Shown here in pieces: positions 16,840 to 24,810 of a DNA stretch of 64,000 bases. The stretch is from Spirosoma sp. 48-14. GTDB lineage: Bacteria; Bacteroidota; Bacteroidia; Cytophagales; Spirosomataceae. Both the position numbers and the translations under genes were made by a program. Each line of letters starts with the position of its first letter. The first letter of the stretch is position 1. The DNA is taken from positions 141,382-205,381 of the forward strand of contig NZ_MKUD01000045.1 in assembly GCF_001898575.1 (NCBI RefSeq), read 5' to 3'. The notes under the pieces were generated by a model. That model saw only the letters and a program-made list of their open reading frames with translations, made no database searches and was not told the origin of the DNA.

Positions 16840-18339
16840 TTATTTCATCATCCAGTGAAATCCATCTTTCTCAACGAGTTGCATAGCTGCTTCGGGCCCC
16901 CATGAACCAGGCGTGTAGTTAGGAAAATCGGGCGTTTCGGACTCCCAGGCATCGAGAATGGGCGTAACGACTTTCCAGGCAGCTTCGACCTGATCGGCCC
17001 GCATAAACAGGGTGGCATCGCCCGTCATTACATCAAGTAGCAACGTCTCGTATGCTTCGGGTTCCTGACCAGCATAGGCATCTTTGTAGCTAAACACCAT
17101 TTCGACTGGATCGATAGCGAGTGTCTGACCGGGCCGCTTGGCCTGGAACCGCAAGCGAATATCCATACCAGGCTGAATACCGATCGTCAGCCGATTCGAC
17201 TGCCAGCTATGGGTGGCCTCGGATGGGAAAGCGTAATAGGGAGCAGGCTTGAACTGAATGGTAATGACTGTCGCTTTTTCGGGCAACGACTTCCCCGTTC
17301 GCAGGTAGAAAGGCACATCCTCCCACCGCCAGTTGTCGACAAACAGCTTGACAGCCGCAAACGTTTCGGTCGTCGAATCGGGTTTAACCCCTTCCTCCTC
17401 CCGGTAACCTGGAATCGGCTTGCCGTCTTTTTCGCCGGGACCATATTGTCCACGCACAGCCACATCTTTTACCTCTTCGGGCTTTATGCGACGAATGGCG
17501 TTCAGCACATCCACTTTTTTGTTTCGCACCTCGTTGGCATCAAACGAGATCGGTGCTTCCGTAGCGACCATGCACAAGACCTGAAGCAGGTGGTTCTGAA
17601 TCATATCGCGCAGCGCACCAGAGCCTTCATAGTACCCGCCACGGCCTTCCAGCCCTACGGTTTCAGCCGCAGTAATCTGTACATAATCGACATAACGACG
17701 GTTCCAGATCGGCTCGAACAGAGAGTTGGCAAACCGAAGCGCCAGAATATTCTGAACCGTTTCCTTGCCCAGATAATGGTCGATGCGGTAAATCTGCTCT
17801 TCGGCAAACAACCCACCTAGCAAGGCATTCAATTCCTGGGCAGTCTTGAGATCACGTCCGAACGGTTTCTCAACCACAATACGAACCCGCGATTTATCCC
17901 CGCAAAGTGGAAGTTTCCCCAAATTGGTGGCAATGCCCGGCACCAGTTGAGGAGCTACGGCCAGGTAAAACACCACATTGGCCTGAACGCCCCATTCCTT
18001 CTCCCGGTCAGCGACAAAATCTGACAACTTCGTGTAGGAAGCTTTATCCCCAGCATCCATCTGAAGATACGATACCATTGGAGCAAACGACTTCCAGGCA
18101 TCGTCAGGGCCATTCTTCCGCCGGGAGAACGATTGGACCCCTTCGAGCAGGCGCTCCCGAAACGACTCATCTGTATAATTACTCCGACCAAGCCCAACAA
18201 CGGCGAACCGATCGGACAGGTATTTGTCGAGGTATAGATTGTAGAGAGCGGGAGTAAGTTTACGCAGGTTCAAATCGCCACTGCCGCCGAATATAAACAG
18301 TATAGTAGCAGCCGGACGCTGGTTAGTTGCAGGAATCAT
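16840..18339 (-). CDS. zwf: Glucose-6-phosphate dehydrogenase
   Basis: This enzyme oxidises glucose 6-phosphate to 6-phosphogluconolactone with NADP, the entry step of the oxidative pentose phosphate pathway. The 499 residues match the family. The nucleotide fold starts with FIFGGSGDLNLRKL (about 16-29), where Gly-Gly-Ser replaces the more usual Gly-Ala-Ser. EKPFG (157-161), the active-site RIDHYLGKETVQN (185-197) and MIQNHLLQ with His250 are intact. It leads the minus-strand order zwf - cupin - pgl. A promoter-like pair is visible upstream (18374-18404). Cytoplasmic. Confidence 0.97.
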   Translation of the reverse strand: MIPATNQRPAATILFIFGGSGDLNLRKLTPALYNLYLDKYLSDRFAVVGLGRSNYTDESFRERLLEGVQSFSRRKNGPDDAWKSFAPMVSYLQMDAGDKASYTKLSDFVADREKEWGVQANVVFYLAVAPQLVPGIATNLGKLPLCGDKSRVRIVVEKPFGRDLKTAQELNALLGGLFAEEQIYRIDHYLGKETVQNILALRFANSLFEPIWNRRYVDYVQITAAETVGLEGRGGYYEGSGALRDMIQNHLLQVLCMVATEAPISFDANEVRNKKVDVLNAIRRIKPEEVKDVAVRGQYGPGEKDGKPIPGYREEEGVKPDSTTETFAAVKLFVDNWRWEDVPFYLRTGKSLPEKATVITIQFKPAPYYAFPSEATHSWQSNRLTIGIQPGMDIRLRFQAKRPGQTLAIDPVEMVFSYKDAYAGQEPEAYETLLLDVMTGDATLFMRADQVEAAWKVVTPILDAWESETPDFPNYTPGSWGPEAAMQLVEKDGFHWMMK

Positions 18340-18373
18340 TAGAAAACGGATTGTTGTCTGACAGAAAGACGGT

Positions 18374-18404
18374 GCAAGTTACCCGCCTTCCCGTTGTCGA
18401 ACAA
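18374..18404 (-). promoter_or_regulatory. Candidate promoter of zwf
   Basis: On the minus strand a TTG (plus 18402-18404) is followed after 20 nt by TAACTTGC (plus 18374-18381), close to the Bacteroidota -33/-7 pattern (TTTG and TAnnTTTG). It would give a leader of about 30 nt before the zwf start. Confidence 0.4.
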
Positions 18405-18548
18405 GTTTAAATGTGTTTGCGTTGTGCAGAGCATCGGCATGACCTTTGCACTTATTCCCTCAAACCGATTCAATTAACTTTTTTGTTCATTCTGCCCTCA
18501 ATTATTTAATTTACCGAAGTACCTTTAACGGTTAAAACCAAGTCTACC

Positions 18549-18560
18549 GTTTACGTAAAC
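18549..18560. promoter_or_regulatory. Perfect 12-bp palindrome upstream of the ethylene-receptor-like kinase
   Basis: GTTTACGTAAAC lies 20 bp before the start codon of the kinase at 18581. It could be an operator, or it may belong to the GTAAAC/GTTTAC word family found in other gaps of this window. TACTTTTA (18563-18570) follows it and is one base off the -7 consensus. Confidence 0.35.
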
Positions 18561-18580
18561 TGTACTTTTAAGGTCTTCTT

Positions 18581-19744
18581 ATGGAGCAGGTCATTGACTT
18601 TTTCCGACGACTCACTGACTCGAGCGACTGGCCTCCCCGCTGGTTTTGCGGCAACTGGACCGATTTTCATGGCTGGCTCTATATTGGCTCCGATCTCATG
18701 ATCTGGCTGGCCTATATGGTCATTCCACTCATTCTGGTTCGGTATCTGTTTGTTAAAAAAGGAGTACCACTACCCGGCGTTTTCTGGCTCTTCGGTGCGT
18801 TTATTCTACTCTGCGGGCTAACCCATCTGCTGGATGCGATCATTTTCTGGGTACCCATTTACCGGATCAGCGCCCTGGTACGCTTTCTGACGGGCCTTGT
18901 TTCCATTGCTACAGTCCTGGCGCTATTCCGGTATTTCAACGAAGCTGTGGGCCTCCGGACATCAAAAGAATACGAGCGTGAGTTATCCTTTCGGCAACAG
19001 GCCGTTCTGGAACTGACCCGATCGAACGAAGAGTTGCAGCAGTTTGCCTACGTGGCATCGCACGATTTGCAGTCGCCTTTAAAAACTATTTTCAATTACC
19101 TAAATTTATTAAACAATAAGTATACACCGCAGCTTTCTGAAGATGCCCGCAAACTGATCACCATTTCGATGAGTGCGGCCGAACGGATGCGTACCTTAAT
19201 TGACGACCTGCTTGACTTTTCGCGCGTGGGTTCAAATGTAGTTTTTACACAGGTTCATCTGAATCAGATCGTAGCAGATATACTGGAAGAACAACAGGAA
19301 GAAATTCAGGCGAGTGGAGCCAAACTGGATGTTGGGCCGCTTCCTATCCTTACGGCCCATCCCACTGATCTGAAACAGGTATTTCAAAATCTGATATCGA
19401 ACAGTCTGAAATATCGTAAACCGGGTGTGTCACCACAGATTACAATCCGGGCTGTTGACGAGTCGGATCAGTTCTGTTTTGCAATTCGGGACAATGGTAT
19501 TGGGATTGAGCCTCAGTATTTCGATCGGGTTTTTCAGATTTTCCAACGGCTGCACGGGCGACATGAATATTCAGGCACGGGTATCGGATTAGCAACCTGT
19601 AAAAAAGTTGTCCATATTTACGGTGGGCAAATCTGGATTGAGAGTGAGCCTAACGTAGGCTCGACCTTTTTCTTTACTATTCCTAAAAACATTAAAACGA
19701 CGCATCATTATGCCCAAACCGATTCGGTGCATTCTACTGGTTGA
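18581..19744 (+). CDS. Histidine kinase with ethylene-receptor-like (ETR1-type) membrane domain
   Basis: This is a 387-residue sensor kinase. Its first 120 residues form three membrane helices with Asp38, Cys78 and His82 in the contexts YIGSDLMIWLAY and FILLCGLTHLLD. In plant ETR1, Asp25, Cys65 and His69 hold the copper that binds ethylene; the spacing (40 and 4 residues) is identical here. A short coiled linker follows, then a HisKA box (FAYVASHDLQSPLKTI, His161) and a HATPase domain with DNGIGIEPQYFDRVFQIFQRLH and GTGIGLATCKKVV. There is no GAF domain, unlike plant and many cyanobacterial receptors. The gene overlaps the response regulator by 35 bp. Ethylene or copper sensing is inference from the residues. 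Confidence 0.93.
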   Translation: MEQVIDFFRRLTDSSDWPPRWFCGNWTDFHGWLYIGSDLMIWLAYMVIPLILVRYLFVKKGVPLPGVFWLFGAFILLCGLTHLLDAIIFWVPIYRISALVRFLTGLVSIATVLALFRYFNEAVGLRTSKEYERELSFRQQAVLELTRSNEELQQFAYVASHDLQSPLKTIFNYLNLLNNKYTPQLSEDARKLITISMSAAERMRTLIDDLLDFSRVGSNVVFTQVHLNQIVADILEEQQEEIQASGAKLDVGPLPILTAHPTDLKQVFQNLISNSLKYRKPGVSPQITIRAVDESDQFCFAIRDNGIGIEPQYFDRVFQIFQRLHGRHEYSGTGIGLATCKKVVHIYGGQIWIESEPNVGSTFFFTIPKNIKTTHHYAQTDSVHSTG

Positions 19745-20120
19745 CGACGACCCCGACGATAACTTTCTGCATCAAATCGTGATCGACGACTCTGGTTTGT
19801 GCGATCAGGTACGGATTACTACAACCGGTACAGAAGCTCTGCGGTACCTGACCGATACCGCCCATCCTGACTATGTACGCCCTGATTTTATTCTGACAGA
19901 TATTAACCTGCCGGGCATGAATGGATTCGAGTTTCTGGAACGATATCAGCAGCTGGATGATCAACTGAAATGCCAGCATGCCGTTCTGGTGCTGACTACC
20001 TCACTCAACCCGCTCGATACCAAACGGGCAGCGCTGTTGCCAGATATTAAGGGGTATTACGCCAAGCCTCTTTCTGAGTCTATTTTACAATCAATTGTAA
20101 ATCAGCACATCCGTCAATAA
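19710..20120 (+). CDS. Single-domain response regulator (Rcp1-like)
   Basis: This is a 136-residue receiver domain with no output domain. The acidic pocket is VDDDPDDN, the phosphorylated Asp lies in FILTDINLPGMNG, and the conserved Thr/Ser (VLTTS) and Lys (YYAKPL) are present. It starts inside the last 35 bp of the upstream kinase gene, so the two are translated together and almost certainly form a pair. Such stand-alone receivers pass phosphate on or bind partner proteins. A terminator-like hairpin follows 20 bp after the stop. Confidence 0.93.
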   Translation: MPKPIRCILLVDDDPDDNFLHQIVIDDSGLCDQVRITTTGTEALRYLTDTAHPDYVRPDFILTDINLPGMNGFEFLERYQQLDDQLKCQHAVLVLTTSLNPLDTKRAALLPDIKGYYAKPLSESILQSIVNQHIRQ

Positions 20121-20140
20121 CGCGTTGCTCCAACTTAATC

Positions 20141-20193
20141 AAAAGTCTTGCACTATAATGAACCTCAGAAATTCATCATAGTGCAAGACTTTT
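20141..20193 (+). terminator. Terminator hairpin after the kinase/regulator pair
   Basis: AAAAGTCTTGCACTA (20141-20155) pairs with its complement ending in TTTT at 20193, extended by an inner ATGAA/TTCAT stem. The downstream tract is TTTTCTTC. It ends the 18581-20120 unit and separates it from rpiB. Confidence 0.75.
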
Positions 20194-20228
20194 CTTCGTA
20201 TGCATGCCTAAGCCATCAAACTACAGGC

Positions 20229-20236
20229 TAATTTTG
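20229..20236 (+). promoter_or_regulatory. -7 promoter element upstream of rpiB
   Basis: TAATTTTG matches the TAnnTTTG consensus exactly and lies 38 bp before the rpiB ATG. I did not find a good TTG at the -33 position, so this is only a half-supported promoter. Confidence 0.35.
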
Positions 20237-20274
20237 CAGGAATACATTTACTTTTTACTAATCAAGCTTACCAG

Positions 20275-20709
20275 ATGAAAATTGCCATTGGCTCCGATCA
20301 TGCCGGTTTCCAGTACAAAGAAGCCATCAAACAAATGCTTATCGACCTGGGTCACGACGTAATCGATAAGGGAACCTATGCCGCCACGCCTTCTGTCGAT
20401 TATCCCCTGTTTATCCGTCCGGTTGCCGAAGCCGTTGCCGCTGGTGAGGTCGAACGTGGTGTTGTACTGGGTGGCTCAGGCAATGGAGAAGCCATAGCCG
20501 CCAACCGGGTTCGGGGTGTTCGTTGTGGGCTATGCTGGAATGAAGAGTCGGCCCGGCTGTGTCGGCAGCATAACGATGCCAATGTGATTTCGCTGGGCGA
20601 ACGGATGATGAGCCAGGAAACGGCGCTGAAGCTGGTTCAGATCTGGCTGGATACGCCATTTGAAGGTGGTCGCCACCTGGCCCGTATTCAGGAACTGGAC
20701 AATTATTAA
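20275..20709 (+). CDS. rpiB: Ribose-5-phosphate isomerase B
   Basis: This enzyme interconverts ribose 5-phosphate and ribulose 5-phosphate in the non-oxidative pentose phosphate pathway. The 144-residue protein belongs to the RpiB/LacA/LacB family. GSDHAGFQYK opens the fold, VVLGGSGNGEAIAANRVRGVRCGLCWNEESARL covers the active-site loop with its Cys, and HNDANVISLGER is the conserved C-terminal signature. The length and motifs fit RpiB rather than LacAB, which act on galactose phosphates. It follows a terminator and is followed by a hairpin repeat, so it may be a single-gene unit. zwf and pgl are nearby on the other strand. Cytoplasmic. Confidence 0.95.
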   Translation: MKIAIGSDHAGFQYKEAIKQMLIDLGHDVIDKGTYAATPSVDYPLFIRPVAEAVAAGEVERGVVLGGSGNGEAIAANRVRGVRCGLCWNEESARLCRQHNDANVISLGERMMSQETALKLVQIWLDTPFEGGRHLARIQELDNY

Positions 20710-20710
20710 T

Positions 20711-20804
20711 GAATACTGAACAATGTAAAATGAATAATGGATAAGTAAAGTGTGAAGAGACTCTTTCTCTCACGCCATTATTCATTTTACATTATCCAGT
20801 ATTC
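20711..20804. repeat. Intergenic inverted repeat, GAATACTG/AATGTAAAATGAAT type
   Basis: Arms of 30 nt (20711-20740 and 20775-20804) are complementary at 28 of 30 positions. The left arm starts 2 bp after the rpiB stop, and the right arm ends 9 bp before the ABC transporter start, so the repeat fills the whole gap. Confidence 0.85.
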
Positions 20805-20812
20805 ATTCTTGT

Positions 20813-22576
20813 ATGCGCATTCTCTGGCAGTATCTAAGGCCTTATCGGTGGTTGGCGCTGGCTGCGCTGGCACTGGCAGGTGTTGCACAGATTCTTGCTC
20901 TGGTCGATCCCATCATTTTCGGTAAAATCATTGACCAGTACGCCACCCATCCCGGTCAGAAAACTGAGTCGGAAAAAGTCAACGGCGTACTCCACTTGCT
21001 GGCTATTGCTGTTGGCGTAGCCATTCTGTCGAACATCACCAAAGCGTTTCAGGAATACTTCACCCGTCTGGTCGTTCAGCGATTCGGAACCGATATTTTC
21101 GATGCGGGGCTGCGCCAAACGCTCCGGCTATCGTACCAGGAATTTGGTGATCAAAGCAGTGGGGCTACGCTATCGACACTTCAAAAGGTTCGGACCGACA
21201 CCGAGAAGTTTATCAACTCCTTCGTCAATGTGCTGTTTTCGTCCGTTGTCGGTATGGGGTTTCTGATCTGGTACGCCATCACGAAACACTGGGCGCTTAT
21301 ACCCGTCTTTCTGATTGGGGTATTACTCCTGGGCGGCCTGACTGGCCTGCTCAGCAAACAAATCAAAACCACGCAGCGTACTATCAATCGGGAAACGGCG
21401 CTGCTTTCGGGTGTCATTACGGAATCGCTGCGCAATATCGAACTAATAAAAAGCCTTGGTCTGACCTTTCCTGAAATTCGTCGGCTGAAAGGCTTGACAG
21501 CCCGCATTTTTGACCTGGAAATGACCAAGGTCCGTCGAGTCAGACTGCTGACGTTCTGGCAAAGTACGACGCTGAATGTGCTGAAACAGTCGGTTTTATT
21601 CACCCTTTTGTGGCTTATTTTTCGGAACGTGCTCAGCACCGGCGAGTTGATTTCCATGCAGTTCATTTCTGTCTCGATCTTCAACCCGCTACAGGATCTG
21701 GGTAACATCATTCTGGCCTATCGGGAAGCCGAAGCGGGCTTGAACAGCTTCGAAAAACTAATGGAGAAACCCATCGAGCGGAACCCGGAAGCTGCCGTCG
21801 AAGTAGGTCCTATCGAACACCTGCGCTTTGAGAATGTGGTTTTCCGGCATACAGGAGCCAATCAGAACGCGATCGATGGGGTCTCGTTCGAAGCATCATT
21901 AGGCGACACCATTGCGTTTGTTGGGCCGTCGGGCTCAGGGAAATCGACGATGGTCAAACTGCTGGTTGGCCTGTATCGACCCGTCGACGGTGACATTTAT
22001 TACAACGACATTTCTACCAAAGATCTTCGATTTAACCCCATGCGTCGGCAAATTGGGTTTGTTACGCAGGAAACGCATTTATTTTCGGGCACTATCCGCG
22101 AAAACCTGGTTTTCGTCAAACCCGACGCTACCGAGGCCGACATGCTCGATGCGCTGGATAAAGCAGCCGCAGAGCATCTGTTAACCCGATCCGGGAAGGG
22201 GCTCGATACCCCCATTGGCGAAGGCGGACTGAAGATGTCGGGTGGGGAAAAACAGCGGCTGTCAATTGCGAGGGCCTTGGTTCGGCATCCCCGTCTGCTG
22301 ATTTTTGACGAAGCAACTTCGGCCCTTGATTCACTGACCGAAGAAGAAATTACCGATACCGTTCGAAGCGTTTCGGCACTTCATGAGCAAATTACAATTT
22401 TAATTGCTCACCGTTTATCAACAATTATGCACGCCAACACCATTTTTGTCCTTGAAAAAGGGAAGATCGTTGAGACGGGTAGCCACGATGCATTGTTAAC
22501 GCAGAAAGGTCTATATTACGCCATGTGGCGGCAACAGATTGGTGAACGCAAGTCCGATGTTGCCCCAACGATTTAA
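20813..22576 (+). CDS. ABC exporter, fused permease and ATPase
   Basis: This is a half-size ABC transporter of 587 residues that works as a homodimer or heterodimer. About residues 1-310 form a six-helix exporter membrane domain. The ATPase domain carries Walker A (GPSGSGKST, about 370-378), a Q-loop (FVTQETHLFSG), the signature MSGGEKQRLS (about 474-483), Walker B (LLIFDEATSALD, about 496-507) and the H-loop (IAHRLST). The sequence is of the MsbA/LmrA general type (lipid or drug export); the substrate cannot be assigned. The FUSC gene follows 15 bp downstream and is probably cotranscribed. Confidence 0.93.
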   Translation: MRILWQYLRPYRWLALAALALAGVAQILALVDPIIFGKIIDQYATHPGQKTESEKVNGVLHLLAIAVGVAILSNITKAFQEYFTRLVVQRFGTDIFDAGLRQTLRLSYQEFGDQSSGATLSTLQKVRTDTEKFINSFVNVLFSSVVGMGFLIWYAITKHWALIPVFLIGVLLLGGLTGLLSKQIKTTQRTINRETALLSGVITESLRNIELIKSLGLTFPEIRRLKGLTARIFDLEMTKVRRVRLLTFWQSTTLNVLKQSVLFTLLWLIFRNVLSTGELISMQFISVSIFNPLQDLGNIILAYREAEAGLNSFEKLMEKPIERNPEAAVEVGPIEHLRFENVVFRHTGANQNAIDGVSFEASLGDTIAFVGPSGSGKSTMVKLLVGLYRPVDGDIYYNDISTKDLRFNPMRRQIGFVTQETHLFSGTIRENLVFVKPDATEADMLDALDKAAAEHLLTRSGKGLDTPIGEGGLKMSGGEKQRLSIARALVRHPRLLIFDEATSALDSLTEEEITDTVRSVSALHEQITILIAHRLSTIMHANTIFVLEKGKIVETGSHDALLTQKGLYYAMWRQQIGERKSDVAPTI

Positions 22577-22591
22577 CCAATTACTCACCGC

Positions 22592-24724
22592 ATGAACAAA
22601 CGCACCCGGCAGGTTAGTTACTTCTTGTCCAGTCAGTACTTTTCTGACGGGTTGCGTACTACGCTCTCTATTTTGCTGCCTTCGCTGCTGTTCATGCAGT
22701 TTGGTCAGCTTCAGACGGGCCTGGCTATGTCGCTGGGCGCTTTAAATGTCAGTATCAGCGATGCTCCGGGCCCGGTTGCCCACCGACGTAATGGCATGAC
22801 CGTTACCGTTCTGTTTGCGTTTCTGGTGACGCTCATCACAGGTTTCGCCCGGATGAATTCATATAGTCTGGGGGTTGAAATTCTGCTGTTCAGTTTTTTC
22901 TTTTCCATGCTGGGCATCTATGGTAATCGGGCGACCTCGGTCGGAACGGCGGCTGTACTGATCATGATTCTGATGCTCGATCGCCCCCTTGATGCGGCCG
23001 GGGTTATCCACGAAAGCCTTTTCGTACTTATCGGTGGGCTGTGGTATACCGGAATCAGTCTATTGGCAACCCGATTACAACCGTACCGTCTGGCGCAACA
23101 GGCACTCGGCCAATGCATTCATGAGATGGCAAAGCTAATGGCCATCAAAGCCGATTTTTACACCATTTCGACCGATCTGGACGAAGACTATCGACGACTC
23201 ATTACCCAGCAGGTCGTGGTGAGTGAAAAGCAGGATGCCGTTCGGGAAGTCTTGTTCAAAAGTCGTCGTATTGTAGCCGAATCGACCCGGACGGGCCGCC
23301 TGCTCTTGCTTACCTTTGTGGATGTAGTCGATCTGTACGAACAGATTACCGCCATGTACTACGACTATGCCGCCATTCGCGAACGGTTTGGTGGGTCGGG
23401 GGTGCTGGAAAAGATTGCCCGGCTGATTCGTCATTTATCCGTTTCCCTCGACCATATTGGGTTAGCCATTCAGTCGCCGGTTCCAATTCCTATGCATCAG
23501 GCCGATGATATGACCCTCGCCCTGGATCGGTTAAAACGGCGGATCGATTCGCTGGGCGATCAGGAAGGTAGTACTCTGGTTCTAAAAAAAGTGCTGGTTA
23601 GCCTGCGGAATGTCAGTCAACGATTGGCAACCTTACAGAACAACCTGGCGATGCCCGTTATTGACCCTGTTCAGGCTGATAATCTGGAATATGGTCGATT
23701 TGTATCGCACCAGGAAATTGACCTCAAATCGTTTCGGGACAATCTTACATTCGACTCGGCCGTATTCCGGCATGCCGTGCGATTATCGCTGGCGATGCTG
23801 ATTGGTTTCGTCCTGACCAAGCTCCTACCCTACGGCCACCATAGCTACTGGGTGCTACTGACCATCGCCGTTATTTTAAAGCCAGCTTTTAGCCTGACCA
23901 AACAGCGAAATATCGAACGCATCATCGGTACGCTAGTCGGTGGTCTGATGGGCGTTCTGGTACTCACATTCATCCCCGACAAAACCATTCATTTCTGGTT
24001 CATGGTGCTGTTTATGCTGGGCACCTACAGTACGCAGCGAACCTACTATATTGTGATGGTGATCTGCGTCACGCCGTTTGTGCTCATCCTATTCAGCTTT
24101 CTGGGAGTCAGCCATTTAGGCGTAGCCGAAGAGCGTTTATTTGATACATTTCTGGGGGGAACGATTGCCCTGATAGCTGGGTATCTGCTCTTTCCGCAAT
24201 GGGAGTCGGACCAGCTTCTAAAGCCGATGAAAGCGGTACTAAAGGCCAACATTCGGTATATTCAGCTCCTGCTCGATAGCCTGTCAGGACGCCCAATTGC
24301 GCTGGTTGATTACAAACTAGCCCGAAAAGAGGTTTACGTCACTTCAGCCAACCTGGGGTCTGCCTTCGAGCGTATGCTTTCAGAACCTAAACACAAACAA
24401 CGCAACGAAAAACTGATCTACGAATTTGTTGTGCTGAACCATGTGTTATCGGCCAATGTCGCTACCATTACCTCGGCTCAACTCAACGGAGAGACCAAAA
24501 CGTACCCAGCTCCGGTCTTACGCCCAGTTAAGCGGGCTCTGCATACCTTAACCGAAAGCCTGCGCCGTTTAGACTCTGCCGAAACGAAACCCGTTTCTGA
24601 GGCCATTGCACTGGACTCCGCATCGTCGGTTGCTCCCATAAACGACACATCCCTACAAGAGCAGCTCAACTTCATCCAACAAATCAGTAGTGACATAGGT
24701 AAGCTCGTTGAACGAGCGAAATGA
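22592..24724 (+). CDS. FUSC-family inner-membrane protein (YccS/YhfK-like)
   Basis: This 710-residue membrane protein has two hydrophobic blocks (about 20-155 and 390-530), each followed by a large soluble helical region, the layout of the fusaric acid resistance/aromatic acid exporter family. The second block starts with HAVRLSLAMLIGFVLTKLLPYGHHSYWVLLT, the conserved FUSC signature; I give it as positions about 385-415. Members are thought to move aromatic acids or act as efflux components, but YccS itself has no proven substrate. It sits 15 bp behind the ABC exporter gene. No membrane-fusion or outer-membrane partner gene is adjacent. Confidence 0.88.
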   Translation: MNKRTRQVSYFLSSQYFSDGLRTTLSILLPSLLFMQFGQLQTGLAMSLGALNVSISDAPGPVAHRRNGMTVTVLFAFLVTLITGFARMNSYSLGVEILLFSFFFSMLGIYGNRATSVGTAAVLIMILMLDRPLDAAGVIHESLFVLIGGLWYTGISLLATRLQPYRLAQQALGQCIHEMAKLMAIKADFYTISTDLDEDYRRLITQQVVVSEKQDAVREVLFKSRRIVAESTRTGRLLLLTFVDVVDLYEQITAMYYDYAAIRERFGGSGVLEKIARLIRHLSVSLDHIGLAIQSPVPIPMHQADDMTLALDRLKRRIDSLGDQEGSTLVLKKVLVSLRNVSQRLATLQNNLAMPVIDPVQADNLEYGRFVSHQEIDLKSFRDNLTFDSAVFRHAVRLSLAMLIGFVLTKLLPYGHHSYWVLLTIAVILKPAFSLTKQRNIERIIGTLVGGLMGVLVLTFIPDKTIHFWFMVLFMLGTYSTQRTYYIVMVICVTPFVLILFSFLGVSHLGVAEERLFDTFLGGTIALIAGYLLFPQWESDQLLKPMKAVLKANIRYIQLLLDSLSGRPIALVDYKLARKEVYVTSANLGSAFERMLSEPKHKQRNEKLIYEFVVLNHVLSANVATITSAQLNGETKTYPAPVLRPVKRALHTLTESLRRLDSAETKPVSEAIALDSASSVAPINDTSLQEQLNFIQQISSDIGKLVERAK

Positions 24725-24810
24725 AGCCCCCTTCAAACCTATACAAAAGTTTCTTATTTTCAGGGCGTTATCGCAGTCACTGAATAAAACTCTTTTTGAC
24801 CACATTACTT

